Assembly: GCA_001303545.1 (NCBI GenBank)
Contig: LJUA01000042.1
Span: forward strand, 1-13,553
From: Dehalococcoidia bacterium SM23_28_2
Lineage (GTDB): Bacteria > Chloroflexota > Dehalococcoidia > SM23-28-2
Reading direction: 5' to 3'
Length of the DNA: 13,553 nt
The position numbers and the translations under genes are program-made. The notes beneath the pieces are model-generated. The model had not been told where the DNA came from. It ran no database searches and saw only the letters and a list, made by a program, of their open reading frames with translations. Positions within the stretch are counted from its first letter, which is position 1. Every line of letters starts with the position of its first letter. Shown here piece after piece: positions 6,132 to 13,302 of the stretch.

Positions 6132-7661
6132 TCACCCGCTGTCCCGCTGCCGGTACTGGAGGGCCTCCGCCACGTGGCCGGTGGTTATCGCCTCCGAGCC
6201 GGCCAGGTCGGCGACGGTGCGGGCCAGCTTCAGCACCCGATGGAAGGAGCGAGCCGATAGGGCCAGTTGGTTCATCGCCAGCCGCAGGAGGGACTTGGCG
6301 CCATCTTCCAGAGTGTCCTGACAGTATTCCCTGACCTCCAGGGGAGTCATCTCGGCGTTGCATACTAGCCTGGTGCCGGCAAAGCGCTCCTTTTGGCGTG
6401 CCCGCGCCTTCTCCACCCGCTGGCGTACCCGCTCCGAGGCCTCGCCGACGGCCTCGTCCGCCAGCTTCTCGTACTCCACCCGCGGCACGTCGGCAAAGAT
6501 GTCGATACGGTCCAGCAGTGGGCCCGACATCCGCTTCTGATAGCGGATAATGGTCGACGGAGAGCAGGTGCACTCCTTGGTGGGGTCACCCCAGAACCCG
6601 CACGGACAGGGGTTCATGGCGCCCACCAGCATGAAGTTCGCCGGGAAGGTCACGTTGCCCTGGGCGCGACTGACAGTGACCACTCGGTCCTCCAGCGGTT
6701 GGCGGATGGCCTCCAGCACCGAGTGGCCGAACTCGGGCAGTTCATCCAGGAAGAGCACCCCCCGATGGCTCAGGCTTATCTCTCCCGGCCGCGGCTGACG
6801 CCCTCCCCCCACCAGGCCGGCGTGAGAGATAGTGTGATGGGGAGCGCGGAAGGGCCTCTGACTGATCAGCGGCCGGTCGGAGGGCAGCAGACCGCTCACG
6901 CTGTAGACCTTAGTCACCTCCAGGGCCTCCTCGTTGGTCATCGATGGCAGGATGGAGGGCAGGGCGCGCGCGAGCAGCGTCTTGCCAGCGCCGGGCGGCC
7001 CGCTCATGACCACGTTGTGGCCGCCGGCCGCCGCCACCTCCAGGGCCCGCTTGACATGCTCCTGCCCCTTGACGTAGCGGAAGTCCGTCCCTTCCCATAA
7101 GGGTTCGGCTGTGGGGGCACCGGCCGCCTGCCGGTCGAAGGGAGCGATGGGTACCAACCCCTGGAGGTGAACCGCCAGCTGACCCAGGCTGGCTACGGGA
7201 ACGATCTCCACACCATCAACGAGCGCCGCCTCCTGTCCGTCGGCCTCGGGCACGAACACGCTGCCGACGCCTCGCTCCCTGGCCAGAGCCACCATGGGCA
7301 GTATGCCCTGCGTATGGCGCACCTGCCCATCCAGGGATAGCTCTCCCAGGAAGAGACCCTTGGCAGCGTTCGCCCTCACCTGCTCGGAGGCGATAAGGAT
7401 GCCGATGGCGATGGGCAGATCGTAGACCGGGCCCTCTTTGCGGATATCGGCCGGCGCGAGGTTGACCGTGATCCGCTTCTGGGGGAAGGCCAGACCGCAG
7501 TTGCGGATAGCCGAGCGTACCCGCTCCTTCGCCTCTTGGACGGCGGCGTCAGGCAGGCCAACGATAGCGAAGGCGGGGAGCCCGCTGGAGATGTCGACCT
7601 CCACCTCCACCAGCTCCCCGTCCAGCCCGATGATCGCGCAACTGCTTACCTTAGCCAGCAT
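6132..7661 (-). CDS. YifB/ComM-family AAA+ ATPase (magnesium chelatase-like)
   Basis: This 509-residue protein matches the full YifB/ComM layout. An N-terminal ChlI-like (Lon-S5-type) domain covers about residues 1-165 (SGLPAFAIVGLPDAAVQEAKERVRSA). The AAA+ core follows, with Walker A GPPGAGKT at 221-228, Walker B VLFLDE at 302-307 and sensor-1 N350. A Mg-chelatase C-terminal helical domain lies at about 400-505 (SARSFHRVLKLARTVADL). Four cysteines in MNPCPCGFWGDPTKECTC (352, 354, 364, 366) form the family's usual cluster. ComM is a hexameric helicase that aids branch migration of incoming DNA during natural transformation; elsewhere its role is unsettled. I start at ATG 7661 because MLAKV is the conserved family N-terminus; an ATG at 7694 would add eleven unlikely residues. 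It follows rel by 86 bases on the same strand. Confidence 0.93.
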   Translation of the reverse strand: MLAKVSSCAIIGLDGELVEVEVDISSGLPAFAIVGLPDAAVQEAKERVRSAIRNCGLAFPQKRITVNLAPADIRKEGPVYDLPIAIGILIASEQVRANAAKGLFLGELSLDGQVRHTQGILPMVALARERGVGSVFVPEADGQEAALVDGVEIVPVASLGQLAVHLQGLVPIAPFDRQAAGAPTAEPLWEGTDFRYVKGQEHVKRALEVAAAGGHNVVMSGPPGAGKTLLARALPSILPSMTNEEALEVTKVYSVSGLLPSDRPLISQRPFRAPHHTISHAGLVGGGRQPRPGEISLSHRGVLFLDELPEFGHSVLEAIRQPLEDRVVTVSRAQGNVTFPANFMLVGAMNPCPCGFWGDPTKECTCSPSTIIRYQKRMSGPLLDRIDIFADVPRVEYEKLADEAVGEASERVRQRVEKARARQKERFAGTRLVCNAEMTPLEVREYCQDTLEDGAKSLLRLAMNQLALSARSFHRVLKLARTVADLAGSEAITTGHVAEALQYRQRDSG

Positions 7662-7747
7662 AGGAAAACCTGCACTAGAAGGACTGTGAGGCATGATAGC
7701 AGGAATCGAAGACGAACTGAAGGGGGTAGGAAAGAGTCGGCCTTTGA

Positions 7748-9946
7748 CTATTCGCTGCGGGCGCCTTCCAGGCGGCGGCCGACGGAGATGACACCCCGCA
7801 CCGACTCCAGCCTGCTCAGCAAGCGGCTGAGTTGCTCGATGCCGGTAGTCTCCAGAGTCATGAAGACGGAGACAGTGCCGTCGTCGTGCGCGTGGGTGCC
7901 CACTCCCTCCATGTTCACCTTTTCCTCGGCCACCAATTGGCTAACGTCGCGCAGCAGGCCCACTCGATCCCAGGCCTCGATGTGTACGGCCACCGGGTAG
8001 AGCTGGCCACGACGCCCCCACTCCACCTCGACAAGCCGTTCCTTTTCCGCCAGGTGGACGATGTTGTGGCAGTCGCGCCGGTGCACGGTCACCCCTTCGC
8101 CGCGGGTCACATAGCCGACGATATCGTCGCCGGGCACGGGGCTACAGCAGCGGGCCATGCGGGTGAGCAAATCGCCGGTGCCCAGGACGCGTATGCTGCG
8201 GCTCACAACGGCCGGCGGAGGCACCTCCTCTGTGGGAATCGGCGGTTCCTCAGGCTGCAGGAGAGGAGCAAGCCTGAGAATCATGTGGTGAGTACTGATG
8301 CCGCCATAGCCCACCGCCTCCAGGAAGCTGTCCAGCTCCTCGTACTTGAAAATGCGCAGGAGCTCGTCTTCCACCTGGGGCAGCGCTACCCCCAGGCGAC
8401 GCAGCTCCTTATCCACCAGCTCACGGCCGCGGCTGATGTTCTCCGCCCGCTCTTGCTTCTTGAACCACTGCCGGATCTTCTCCCGAGCGTGGCTGGTGCG
8501 GACGTACCCTCGGCTGGGGCCGAGCCAGTCGCGCGAGGGGCCCCGCGAGCCCTTGCTGGTCATGATCTCCACGGAGTCGCCGTTCTGCAGTTGATGGTTG
8601 AGGGGTACTAAGCGCCCGTTGACCTTGGCGCCAACGCAAGTGTGCCCCAGATCTGTGTGGATGCGATAGGCGAAGTCGATGGGCGTGGAACCTACAGGCA
8701 GGTCCTTGACCTCTCCCTTGGGTGTGAAGACGAAGACCTGATCGCGGAAGAGATCGGTCTTGACCGCCTCTACCAGGTCTTCAGCCCGCGATAGCTCCCG
8801 CTGCCATTCGAGCAGCTGCCGCAGCCAGGCCAGGCGCTCCTCGTAGCGCGTGTCCCGCTTGCCGCCCTCCTTATAGCGCCAGTGGGCGGCCACCCCATAC
8901 TCATCCAGTTGGTGCATCTGGTGAGTGCGAATCTGCACCTCCAGAGGGCTCTGGCCCAGCCACATCACGGTGGTGTGGAGCGACTGGTACATGCTCTCCT
9001 TGGGATTGGCAATGTAGTCATCGAAGGTGCCGGGGAGAGGCCGCCAGAGCTGGTGAATCGCCCCCAGCGCGTTGTAGCAGTCGGCTACCGTATTGACCAG
9101 AATGCGCACCGCCAGCCGGTCGTAGATATCGTGAAAGCTCTTGCCCTCCGCGGAGTACTTCTCCATCTTCTGATGGATGCTGTAGATGTGCTTGGCTCGC
9201 CCCTGCACCTCTGCCTTGATCCCCTGCTTCGATAGCTCTTTCCGAATGATCCCTTCCAGCTGGGCAACGTAGCGTTCCCGCACTTCCCGACGAGCGTCCA
9301 GCATCTTCGCTATCTGTCGATAGGCCTGGGGTTCCAGATAGCGAAAGGCCAAGTCCTCTAGCTGCCACTTGATCTGCCAGATGCCCAGGCGACCAGCTAG
9401 AGGAGCGTATATCTCCATCGTCTCTCGGGAGATGCGCTCCTGGTCAGCAGGAGGCAGGGGGTGCAAGGTCTGCATGTTGTGGAGACGATCGGCCAGCTTG
9501 ATTATCACCACCCGCAGGTCCTCAGCCATCGCCAGGAACATCTTGCGCAGGTTCTCGGCCTGCATCTCCTCCTCTCCCGACGGTTGGATGGGAGCCTGCA
9601 GGGGGAGCTGGCCCAGCTTGGTGACGCCGTTCACCAGCTTAGCCACCTCCCGCCCGAACTGCTTCTCGAGCGCGCCATTCGCAACGCCGCAGTCCTCCTG
9701 CACATCGTGGAGAAGCGCAGCGGCGACGGCAGCCGCATCTAGCTGGAGGTCGACGATAGTGAGAGCCGTGTGAAGGGGATGACTGATAACGGGGTCGCCG
9801 GAGAGGCGGAACTGGCCCTCGTGACGCTCAGCAGCAAACTGGTAGGCATCCTTGACCAGGGAGATCCCCTTGGCGGGGAGATACTGCCCTGCCTTCTTGA
9901 AAAGCTCCTCAGCGTCCACGACCGCCTGGTCACCACTCCTGTGCAT
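7748..9946 (-). CDS. rel: Bifunctional (p)ppGpp synthetase/hydrolase of the RelA/SpoT family
   Basis: This 732-residue enzyme makes and degrades the stringent-response alarmone (p)ppGpp on the ribosome. The HD hydrolase domain has its metal ligands: H56 in ISHP, H80 and D81 in LLHDVQED, and D153 in KLADRLHN. The synthetase domain has GRAKHIYSIHQKM (249-261), YDRLAVRILV, the ATP/GTP-binding YQSLHTTV (320-327) and E336 in EVQIRT, followed by the EYGVAAHW segment. Then come the TGS domain (about 401-464, DQVFVFTPKGEVKDLP), a helical region, the Cys-containing MARCCSPVPGDDIVGY (597-612) and a C-terminal ACT domain (about 650-728). Both active sites look intact, so it is likely bifunctional as in most single-Rel bacteria. 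It diverges from hisS. The ATG at 9946 sits just after a -10-like box; a GTG at codon 10 is an alternative start. Confidence 0.95.
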   Translation of the reverse strand: MHRSGDQAVVDAEELFKKAGQYLPAKGISLVKDAYQFAAERHEGQFRLSGDPVISHPLHTALTIVDLQLDAAAVAAALLHDVQEDCGVANGALEKQFGREVAKLVNGVTKLGQLPLQAPIQPSGEEEMQAENLRKMFLAMAEDLRVVIIKLADRLHNMQTLHPLPPADQERISRETMEIYAPLAGRLGIWQIKWQLEDLAFRYLEPQAYRQIAKMLDARREVRERYVAQLEGIIRKELSKQGIKAEVQGRAKHIYSIHQKMEKYSAEGKSFHDIYDRLAVRILVNTVADCYNALGAIHQLWRPLPGTFDDYIANPKESMYQSLHTTVMWLGQSPLEVQIRTHQMHQLDEYGVAAHWRYKEGGKRDTRYEERLAWLRQLLEWQRELSRAEDLVEAVKTDLFRDQVFVFTPKGEVKDLPVGSTPIDFAYRIHTDLGHTCVGAKVNGRLVPLNHQLQNGDSVEIMTSKGSRGPSRDWLGPSRGYVRTSHAREKIRQWFKKQERAENISRGRELVDKELRRLGVALPQVEDELLRIFKYEELDSFLEAVGYGGISTHHMILRLAPLLQPEEPPIPTEEVPPPAVVSRSIRVLGTGDLLTRMARCCSPVPGDDIVGYVTRGEGVTVHRRDCHNIVHLAEKERLVEVEWGRRGQLYPVAVHIEAWDRVGLLRDVSQLVAEEKVNMEGVGTHAHDDGTVSVFMTLETTGIEQLSRLLSRLESVRGVISVGRRLEGARSE

Positions 9947-9951
9947 ACTTT

Positions 9952-9980
9952 AGTGTAGCATCTGCCCACGTTCACGTCAC
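9952..9980 (-). promoter_or_regulatory. Candidate rel promoter, possibly leaderless
   Basis: On the minus strand GTGACG (9980-9975) and TACACT (9957-9952) are 17 bases apart, and TGC before the -10 box gives an extended -10. Only five bases separate the -10 box from the ATG at 9946, so transcription would begin at or next to the start codon. If the ATG call is right the mRNA is leaderless; if translation starts at the GTG nine codons later a short leader exists. Confidence 0.4.
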
Positions 9981-9987
9981 GCCCGTC

Positions 9988-10017
9988 TTTACAGAGCGCT
10001 AGCCCCTTTTGTATGCT
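9988..10017 (+). promoter_or_regulatory. Candidate hisS promoter, possibly leaderless
   Basis: TTTACA (9988-9993) and TATGCT (10012-10017) are 18 bases apart. The -10 box overlaps the upstream ATG at 10013, and the predicted transcript start falls at about 10024-10025, the second ATG. This favours ATG 10025 as the start and suggests a leaderless message. The hisS and rel promoters lie back to back within about 65 bases. Confidence 0.35.
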
Positions 10018-10024
10018 CAGGGCG

Positions 10025-11302
10025 ATGAGCCCTCGCTATAGAGCGCCACGCGGCACAGTCGACATCCTGCCCGAGGAGCAGCCTTACTGGGAGCACGTCT
10101 ACCAAACGGCTACTCGCCTCTGCCAGGTCTACGGCTACTCCCGCATCGATACGCCCATCTTCGAGGAGGCCGGCCTGTTCGCCCGCGGCGTCGGCCAGAC
10201 CACGGACATCGTCCAGAAAGAGATGTACGTCTTCCAGGACCGCGGCGGCGAGATGATGGCCCTGCGGCCGGAGGGCACAGCCAACGTCTGCCGGGCCTAC
10301 ATTCAGCACGGCATGCGTAACCTGCCTCAGCCCGTCCGCCTATACTACTGGGGGCCCGCCTTCCGCTACGACCGGCCCCAGGCGGGGCGACAGCGCCAGT
10401 TCACCCACTTCGGCTGTGAGGCGATCGGCGAGAACGACCCCGCCCTGGACGCTGAGCTAATCGAACTGGCCTGGCGTCTCTATCAGGAGCTGGGCATCGC
10501 CGATCTCACTCTCCAGCTGAACAGCGTCGGCGACGCCAACTGCCGGCCCCGCTATCTAGCGGCGCTCAAGGCCCACTATCAGGACAAGATAGGCAGCGCT
10601 TGCCCCGACTGCCGCGCCCGCTTCGACAAGAACCCCCTGCGGCTCCTCGACTGCAAGGTCGACAGCTGCCAACCGGTCATCGCCAGCGCGCCGCCCTTCG
10701 TCGACTACCTGTGCGAGGAGTGCGCCCAGCACTTCCAGGAGCTGCGCTCCTATCTGGAGGCCATGGGCATCCCCTACACCCTCAACCCCCGCCTGGTGCG
10801 AGGCCTGGACTACTACACCCGCACCGTCTTCGAGATCCAGCCGCCTGAGGAGGGCGCCCAGAACACCGTCGGCGCCGGCGGCCGCTACGACGGCCTCATC
10901 GAGGAGCTGGGCGGCAGGCCCACGCCGGCTATCGGCTTCGCCACAGGCATCGAGCGCATCATCGCCAACCTCAAGCGCACCAGCGTGGCCGTACCCGCGA
11001 TCGCCAAGCCAGCGGTCTTCGTCGCCTACCAGATGAGCGCTGCTCGTTCGGCCGCCAGCAGGCTGGCCAGCGAGCTGCGGCGAGCGGGTATCGCCGCCGT
11101 CATGGCCGTCGGCGGCCGCAGCCTGAAGGCCCAGATGCGCCAGGCCAACGCCGTCGATGCGCTCTACGCCGCCATCCTGGGAGAGGAGGAGCTGGCCACC
11201 GACACGGTGATCCTGCGTCGCATGGAGGACGGCCAGCAGGAGCGGGTGGCCACCAAGGACGTTCGTCGCCTCATCGCCAAGGGCCTACGACAGGCCAGAT
11301 AG
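10025..11302 (+). CDS. hisS: Histidyl-tRNA synthetase
   Basis: HisRS charges tRNA-His with histidine using ATP in the cytoplasm. The 425-residue protein is the usual bacterial length. It starts with the family pattern YRAPRGTVDILPEE. Motif 2 covers YYWGPAFRYDRPQAGRQRQFTHFG (107-130), with ATP-binding R114. The histidine-binding signature LVRGLDYYTRTVFEI is at 257-271, and motif 3, GFATGIERI, at 304-312. An insertion domain holds the cysteine pattern CPDC and CKVDSC (193-215), common in bacterial HisRS. The C-terminal anticodon-binding domain covers about 328-425 (VAVGGRSLKAQMRQANAVDALYAAI). ATG 10025 places the conserved RGT close to the N-terminus as in homologs; ATG 10013 would add four residues and overlaps a likely -10 box. 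It is divergent from rel, which senses uncharged tRNA. The Chloroflexota-like prfA-prmC pair follows 85 bases later. Confidence 0.96.
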   Translation: MSPRYRAPRGTVDILPEEQPYWEHVYQTATRLCQVYGYSRIDTPIFEEAGLFARGVGQTTDIVQKEMYVFQDRGGEMMALRPEGTANVCRAYIQHGMRNLPQPVRLYYWGPAFRYDRPQAGRQRQFTHFGCEAIGENDPALDAELIELAWRLYQELGIADLTLQLNSVGDANCRPRYLAALKAHYQDKIGSACPDCRARFDKNPLRLLDCKVDSCQPVIASAPPFVDYLCEECAQHFQELRSYLEAMGIPYTLNPRLVRGLDYYTRTVFEIQPPEEGAQNTVGAGGRYDGLIEELGGRPTPAIGFATGIERIIANLKRTSVAVPAIAKPAVFVAYQMSAARSAASRLASELRRAGIAAVMAVGGRSLKAQMRQANAVDALYAAILGEEELATDTVILRRMEDGQQERVATKDVRRLIAKGLRQAR

Positions 11303-11328
11303 CGCCCTTCCTCACCCAGGAGCCTTTG

Positions 11329-11337
11329 TGCTATAAT
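11329..11337 (+). promoter_or_regulatory. Extended -10 promoter of prfA-prmC
   Basis: TGCTATAAT is a perfect -10 hexamer with the TGn extension, which often makes a -35 box unnecessary; none of quality is seen. The predicted start near 11344 lies just past the hisS stop and upstream of the hairpin at 11349-11368, giving a leader of about 44 bases before ATG 11388. Confidence 0.55.
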
Positions 11338-11348
11338 TCAGATAGCGG

Positions 11349-11368
11349 AAAGCCCCCAAGGGGGCTTT
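11349..11368 (+). terminator. Strong hairpin between hisS and prfA: hisS terminator or prfA leader attenuator
   Basis: AAAGCCCCC and GGGGGCTTT are exactly complementary and separated by AA; in practice an eight-pair stem with a CAAG loop. It is followed by TTTATGTGTGTT, only moderately T-rich. It would end hisS transcripts, but it also lies about five bases downstream of the predicted prfA transcript start, so prfA messages would begin with it. It could therefore be an attenuator, a 5' stabilising stem, or an imperfect terminator. Confidence 0.45.
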
Positions 11369-11387
11369 ATGTGTGTTGGTGGCCGCT

Positions 11388-11807
11388 ATGTGGGACAAAC
11401 TGCAAGACATCGAGAGGCGATACGAGGAGTTGGCCCGGGAGATGGCCCGGCCAGAGCTGGCGACCGATTTCCAGCAGCTCCAGGCGCTGGCCAAGGAGCA
11501 CGCCTTCCTGGAGGGCATTGTCTCCCTCTATCGGGACTATAGACGGGTGGACGCCGCCCTGACCGAGGCCCGATCGCTGGCCGACGAGAGCCCCGACCAG
11601 GAGCTGGCGGCTATGGCCCGCGAGGAGGCAGACCAGCTCACGCAGGACCAGCAGCGCCTGGAGGAGGAGATTCGCCTCGCCCTCCTGCCCAAGGACCCCT
11701 ACGACGAGCGGCCGGTGATCATGGAGATCCGCGCCGCCGCCGGAGGCGAGGAGGCCGCCCTCTTCGCCGGCGACCTCTTCCGCATGTACAGCCGCTACGC
11801 GACCTGA
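11388..11807 (+). CDS. prfA: Peptide chain release factor 1, N-terminal fragment (gene broken by internal deletion)
   Basis: RF1 releases the finished protein at UAA and UAG codons. This fragment of 139 residues holds domain 1 (helical, about 1-100) and the start of domain 2, ending in the conserved EIRAAAGGEEAALFAGDLFRMYSRYA. It then reads one wrong codon (Thr) and stops at TGA 11805-11807. The remainder of RF1 continues in the next frame from 11801 (DLKGFKEIIYEV). Homologs normally have about 15 residues between RYA and this point, so about 46 nucleotides seem to be missing, which also accounts for the frame change. Fragment plus gap plus remainder gives about 356 residues, the normal RF1 length. 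The start is ATG 11388 with a weak GGTGG site; GTG 11373 is also in frame. As it stands the fragment lacks GGQ and cannot work. Confidence 0.85.
   Translation: MWDKLQDIERRYEELAREMARPELATDFQQLQALAKEHAFLEGIVSLYRDYRRVDAALTEARSLADESPDQELAAMAREEADQLTQDQQRLEEEIRLALLPKDPYDERPVIMEIRAAAGGEEAALFAGDLFRMYSRYAT
11799..11801 (+). other. Junction of the apparent ~46-nt deletion in prfA
   Basis: Up to the bases GC of the Ala codon at 11799-11800 the sequence encodes RF1 in one frame; from GAC at 11801 it encodes RF1 in another frame. The stretch expected between (roughly ESRGWKVEVLSSNPT in related proteins) is absent. The break point is ambiguous by one base (G). The missing length of 46 follows from 15 residues plus one base and is an estimate from family knowledge. 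Confidence 0.7.
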
Positions 11808-11833
11808 AAGGCTTCAAGGAGATCATCTACGAA

Positions 11834-12412
11834 GTGCGCGGCCGTGGCGCCTACTCCCGCCTCAAGTACGAAGGCGGCGCCCACCGAGTGCAGCGCATCC
11901 CCGTGACTGAGACCAGCGGTCGCATCCACACCTCCACCGCCACCGTCGCCGTGCTGCCCGAGGCCGAGGAGGTCGACCTGAAGATCGACGAGGATGACCT
12001 GCGCATCGACATCTTTCGCGCCAGCGGCCACGGCGGTCAGAACGTCAACAAGCTGTCCACCGCCGTTCGCGTCACCCACATCCCCTCCGGCATTACCGCC
12101 GTCTGCCAGGACGAGCGCTCGCAGCTCAAGAACAAGCTCAAGGCGCTCACCGTCCTGCGGGCGCGACTCCTGGACGTGGAGCAGAAGCGCCAGCATCAGG
12201 AGATCACCGAGGCCCGCCGCGCTCAGGTGGGCAGCGGCGAGCGGTCGGAGAAGGTGCGCACCTACAACTTTCCCCAGGACCGGGTGACCGACCATCGAGT
12301 TGGCCTGAGCGTCCACAATCTGCCCGCCGTCCTCGACGGCGAGATCGACGAGATCATCGACGCCCTGGCCAGCGAGGAGCAGGCCAAACGTCTCCAAGAG
12401 ACCCTGGCGTGA
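11834..12412 (+). CDS. prfA: Peptide chain release factor 1, C-terminal fragment with PxT and GGQ motifs
   Basis: This frame holds the functional core of RF1. Conserved sequence begins at 11801, and the first possible start is GTG 11834, giving 192 residues from there. HRVQRIPVTETSGRIHTS carries the stop-codon-reading PxT motif (PVT, residues 23-25), which marks RF1; RF2 has SPF. ASGHGGQNVNK carries the GGQ motif (67-69) that enters the peptidyl-transferase centre, and the C-terminal region (TYNFPQDRVTDHRVG) is complete. The sequence shows no decay: no stops, and conserved motifs are intact. That argues for a recent event or a sequence error rather than an old pseudogene. No good ribosome binding site precedes GTG 11834. 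The end overlaps prmC by GTGA, so coupling of RF1 and its methyltransferase is preserved. Confidence 0.85.
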   Translation: MRGRGAYSRLKYEGGAHRVQRIPVTETSGRIHTSTATVAVLPEAEEVDLKIDEDDLRIDIFRASGHGGQNVNKLSTAVRVTHIPSGITAVCQDERSQLKNKLKALTVLRARLLDVEQKRQHQEITEARRAQVGSGERSEKVRTYNFPQDRVTDHRVGLSVHNLPAVLDGEIDEIIDALASEEQAKRLQETLA

Positions 12413-13272
12413 CGCTGGCCGAAGCCCTGCGCTGCGCCGTCAAGCACTTCGCTGCCCTCCCCAACCTGGAAACCGCCAACCCCCAAATGGAGGCCGAGCT
12501 TCTGCTACAACACGCGCTCGGCCTCGACAGAACGCAGCTCTACCAGCGCCTCCGCGACGAGATGCCGCCCGACAAAAAGGAGACCTACCATGACCTCATC
12601 TGGCGGCGGCTGTGCGGCGAGCCCACGCCCTACATCACCGGCCGAGCGGCCTTCTATGACATCGAGCTGGCGGTGACGCCCGCTGCCGCCATCCCCCGCC
12701 CGGAGACGGAGCTTCTGGTCGAAACGGCTCTGGCCCTGGCCGACAAGCGCATCCAGGACACCCCCTCGCTCACGGTCGTGGACGTGGGCACCGGCTGCGG
12801 CGCCATCGCCCTCGCTCTTGCCGCCCACCTGCCCTCGGCGCAGATCATCGCCACCGATATCTCTTCGGAAGCCCTCGCCCTGGCCCAGGGCAACGCCGAA
12901 AGGCTCGGCCTGGCGTCGCGGGTGCACTTCCTCCGCGGCGATCTCCTGGAGCCCCTCGAGCAGCCGGCGGACATCGTTGTCGCCAACCTTCCTTATGTCA
13001 GGTCTGCCGAATGGGAGCGCCTGCCGGTGGAGATCCGCTGCTATGAGCCGCGAGAGGCCCTGGACGGCGGCCCCGACGGCCTGCGGATCATCGAGCGGCT
13101 GCTGCGCGGGGCGCCGCCCGTCCTGCGGCCCGCCGCCGCCCTCCTTCTGGAGATAGGCTTCGATCAGGGACCGGCCGTTGTAGCCCTGGCCTCGGACGTC
13201 TTCCCCAAGGCGTCGATCGAGGTCAAGAAAGACCTGGCGTCCCTGGATCGCCTGCTGATAATTCAGCTCTAG
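12409..13272 (+). CDS. prmC: Peptide chain release factor N5-glutamine methyltransferase
   Basis: PrmC (HemK) uses S-adenosylmethionine to methylate the glutamine of the GGQ motif in RF1 and RF2, raising termination efficiency. The 287-residue protein has the helical N-terminal domain that binds the release factor (about 1-80, with AELLLQHALGLDRTQLY). The PrmC linker motif IPRPETELLVE is at 95-105, the SAM-binding VVDVGTGCGAIALALA at 123-138, and acidic D150 contacts the ribose. The catalytic NPPY motif appears as NLPY at 193-196, with Leu in place of the first Pro. The later REALDGGPDGL motif is typical of PrmC. It starts at a GTG that overlaps the prfA stop (GTGA), so it is probably translated by coupling from prfA. 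The break in prfA could lower its translation, if real. Confidence 0.94.
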   Translation: MTLAEALRCAVKHFAALPNLETANPQMEAELLLQHALGLDRTQLYQRLRDEMPPDKKETYHDLIWRRLCGEPTPYITGRAAFYDIELAVTPAAAIPRPETELLVETALALADKRIQDTPSLTVVDVGTGCGAIALALAAHLPSAQIIATDISSEALALAQGNAERLGLASRVHFLRGDLLEPLEQPADIVVANLPYVRSAEWERLPVEIRCYEPREALDGGPDGLRIIERLLRGAPPVLRPAAALLLEIGFDQGPAVVALASDVFPKASIEVKKDLASLDRLLIIQL

Positions 13273-13302
13273 GGGGCGTATCTTCCGGTTGGCCTTGACG
13301 TT

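Noticed and set aside
11799..11834. Programmed frameshift in prfA, by analogy with the UGA-dependent frameshift of prfB
   Set aside because: The known site is in RF2 near codon 25, with a slippery CUU-UGA and a Shine-Dalgarno-like element. Here the gene is RF1 (PxT motif), no slippery site is visible, and about 15 residues are missing, which a shift of one base could not restore.
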